Positions 63,313 to 64,000 of a stretch of DNA of 64,000 bases are shown here, one piece after another; the stretch's first letter is position 1; each line of letters opens with the position of its first letter. The DNA comes from Pseudalkalibacillus decolorationis (GTDB lineage: Bacteria; Bacillota; Bacilli; Bacillales; Fictibacillaceae), in assembly GCF_024609785.1 (NCBI RefSeq), contig NZ_JANHJQ010000002.1, positions 1 through 64,000 on the forward strand, in the 5' to 3' direction. The position numbers and the translations under genes were made by a program. Below the pieces are notes generated by a model. The model did not search any database and had not been told where the DNA came from. It worked only from the letters and a program-made list of their open reading frames with translations.

Positions 63313-63570
63313 TTATATGGCTCTCCATTCCTTAAGTTCAAGCCGGCGTGATCTCTCAAAAACATGTGGATCTTTTTCCGCTAAGAAACGTGCTTCTTCA
63401 AACGTATCGGCAATATATACAACAAGTCCACCTGAACCGTCTAAAAATGGCCCTCTTGCAAATATTTTCCCTTGGTTATCAAGAGCATCTAAATATTCAA
63501 TATGAAACGGTAATGTTTCTTTATTTTTTTCAGGATCAACCATGTGTAAAAGTGCTGCATAGTAGGCCAT
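63313..63570 (-). CDS. YciI-family protein
   Basis: This 85-residue protein, with YYAALLHMVDPEKNKETLPF, a central GPFLDGSGGLVVYIADTFEE and the C-terminal DPHVFERSRRLELKEW, has the YCII fold, with the conserved HxxY/His-Asp pattern partly visible. Family members act as small enzymes such as dehalogenase- or lactonase-like proteins. The start follows AGGAGG that overlaps the stop codon of the aldehyde dehydrogenase, so the two are translationally linked. Confidence 0.8.
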   Translation of the reverse strand: MAYYAALLHMVDPEKNKETLPFHIEYLDALDNQGKIFARGPFLDGSGGLVVYIADTFEEARFLAEKDPHVFERSRRLELKEWRAI

Positions 63571-63572
63571 AT

Positions 63573-64000
63573 TTAATACCTCCTAATTACGGTCCAAACA
63601 ACAAGCTTTAATTCGGTCATTTCTTCTACAGCGTACTTTAACCCTTCACGACCCGTTCCACTTTCCTTCACACCGCCATACGGCATATGATCAACACGAA
63701 AGGTTGGGATGTTATTAATCATGACTCCACCAACACATAAGTTATCGGCTGCATCTAAGGCGGTATGTACATTATTGGTGTAAATGCCTGTTTGTAGACC
63801 ATAGCGGGAATCATTCACTTGGCAATCGCTTCATCTACTGAGTTCACCTTATTCACTAAGACAATAGGGGCAAAGACTTCTTGGCAAGAGATTTTCAATT
63901 TTGAATCCGCTTCCAAAATAATCGTGGGGTGAAGGATATTTCCATCGGCTATTCCACCCGTCACTATTTTTGCTCCGGAATTTTTAGCTTCATCAATCCA
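63573..64000 (-). pseudogene. Aldehyde dehydrogenase C-terminal part, frameshifted, runs off the window
   Basis: From the right edge the minus strand reads [58 protein letters not shown] and then a stop at about 63824. One base later in frame it continues [40 protein letters not shown] and [20 protein letters not shown] to the normal end. Restoring a single base gives an intact family C-terminus, so this is either a recent -1 frameshift or a sequence error. The catalytic Cys and NAD-binding region lie outside the window. Confidence 0.8.

Noticed and set aside
1-64000. CRISPR array, rRNA, tRNA or intact prophage
   Set aside because: No regularly spaced repeats, tRNA-like cloverleaf or block of phage genes was noticed by eye; only single integrase and transposase relics were found.

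Overview
The window looks like chromosome of a low-GC, endospore-forming Bacillaceae bacterium. Support comes from AGGAGG-type ribosome binding sites, frequent TTG/GTG starts, an FbpB-like small basic protein, two YjcZ-family sporulation miniproteins, catabolite-repression (cre) sites, an intergenic repeat typical of Bacillus relatives, and CitST/CitM-, TcyP-, PatB- and TatA-like genes. No rRNA, tRNA, CRISPR array, complete insertion sequence or intact phage gene was seen. About a third of the window is gene-poor and full of decayed genes: RadC, integrase, aminoglycoside-phosphotransferase-like, RraA, AraC, LysR, IS transposase, amidohydrolase, aldo/keto reductase, sugar isomerase and TcyP copies.

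Positions 1-29000 are dominated by sigma-54 control. There are four bacterial enhancer-binding proteins (1026-2426, 6146-8191, 16230-17603 minus, 27317-28753) and four near-identical -24/-12 promoters (2562, 8301, 13260, 21147; shared core TGGCATSANNNTTGCA, S = C or G). Each promoter precedes a small catabolic unit: (a) CitMHS carboxylate transporter plus AtuA-like proteins, after a broken secreted esterase; (b) isoaspartyl dipeptidase plus NhaC-type antiporter; (c) Rieske oxygenase plus BCCT transporter, probably for a quaternary amine; (d) TauE exporter, persulfide dioxygenase-rhodanese and cysteine dioxygenase. Unit (d) is followed by a cysteine/cystine block (PatB, TcyP, RidA) ending in a regulator with a Cys-rich sensor domain.

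Positions 29200-43100 hold an NTF2-like protein, a divergent cupredoxin / di-haem cytochrome c pair, two secreted M14 carboxypeptidases, a DeoR regulator divergent from a Tat-type metallophosphoesterase with its own tatA, and a run of very small genes: a Cys/Tyr-rich protein, two YjcZ proteins and a duplicated small acidic protein arranged as inverted pairs. Positions 43143-50195 carry aroA (DAHP synthase/chorismate mutase), an aroK-like shikimate kinase with an aberrant P-loop, and a CitS-CitT-CitM-type citrate system with a cre site.

Positions 51541-62782 form the most novel-looking unit: MFS transporter, formylglycine-generating enzyme, two Cys-type sulfatases, a divergent ROK repressor, purine nucleoside phosphorylase and a 5'-nucleotidase without a signal peptide. 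Read together, this suggests import and stepwise desulfation, dephosphorylation and phosphorolysis of a sulfated nucleotide or nucleoside. That is inference from gene content. The right edge holds a LysR remnant, a YciI protein and the end of a frameshifted aldehyde dehydrogenase.
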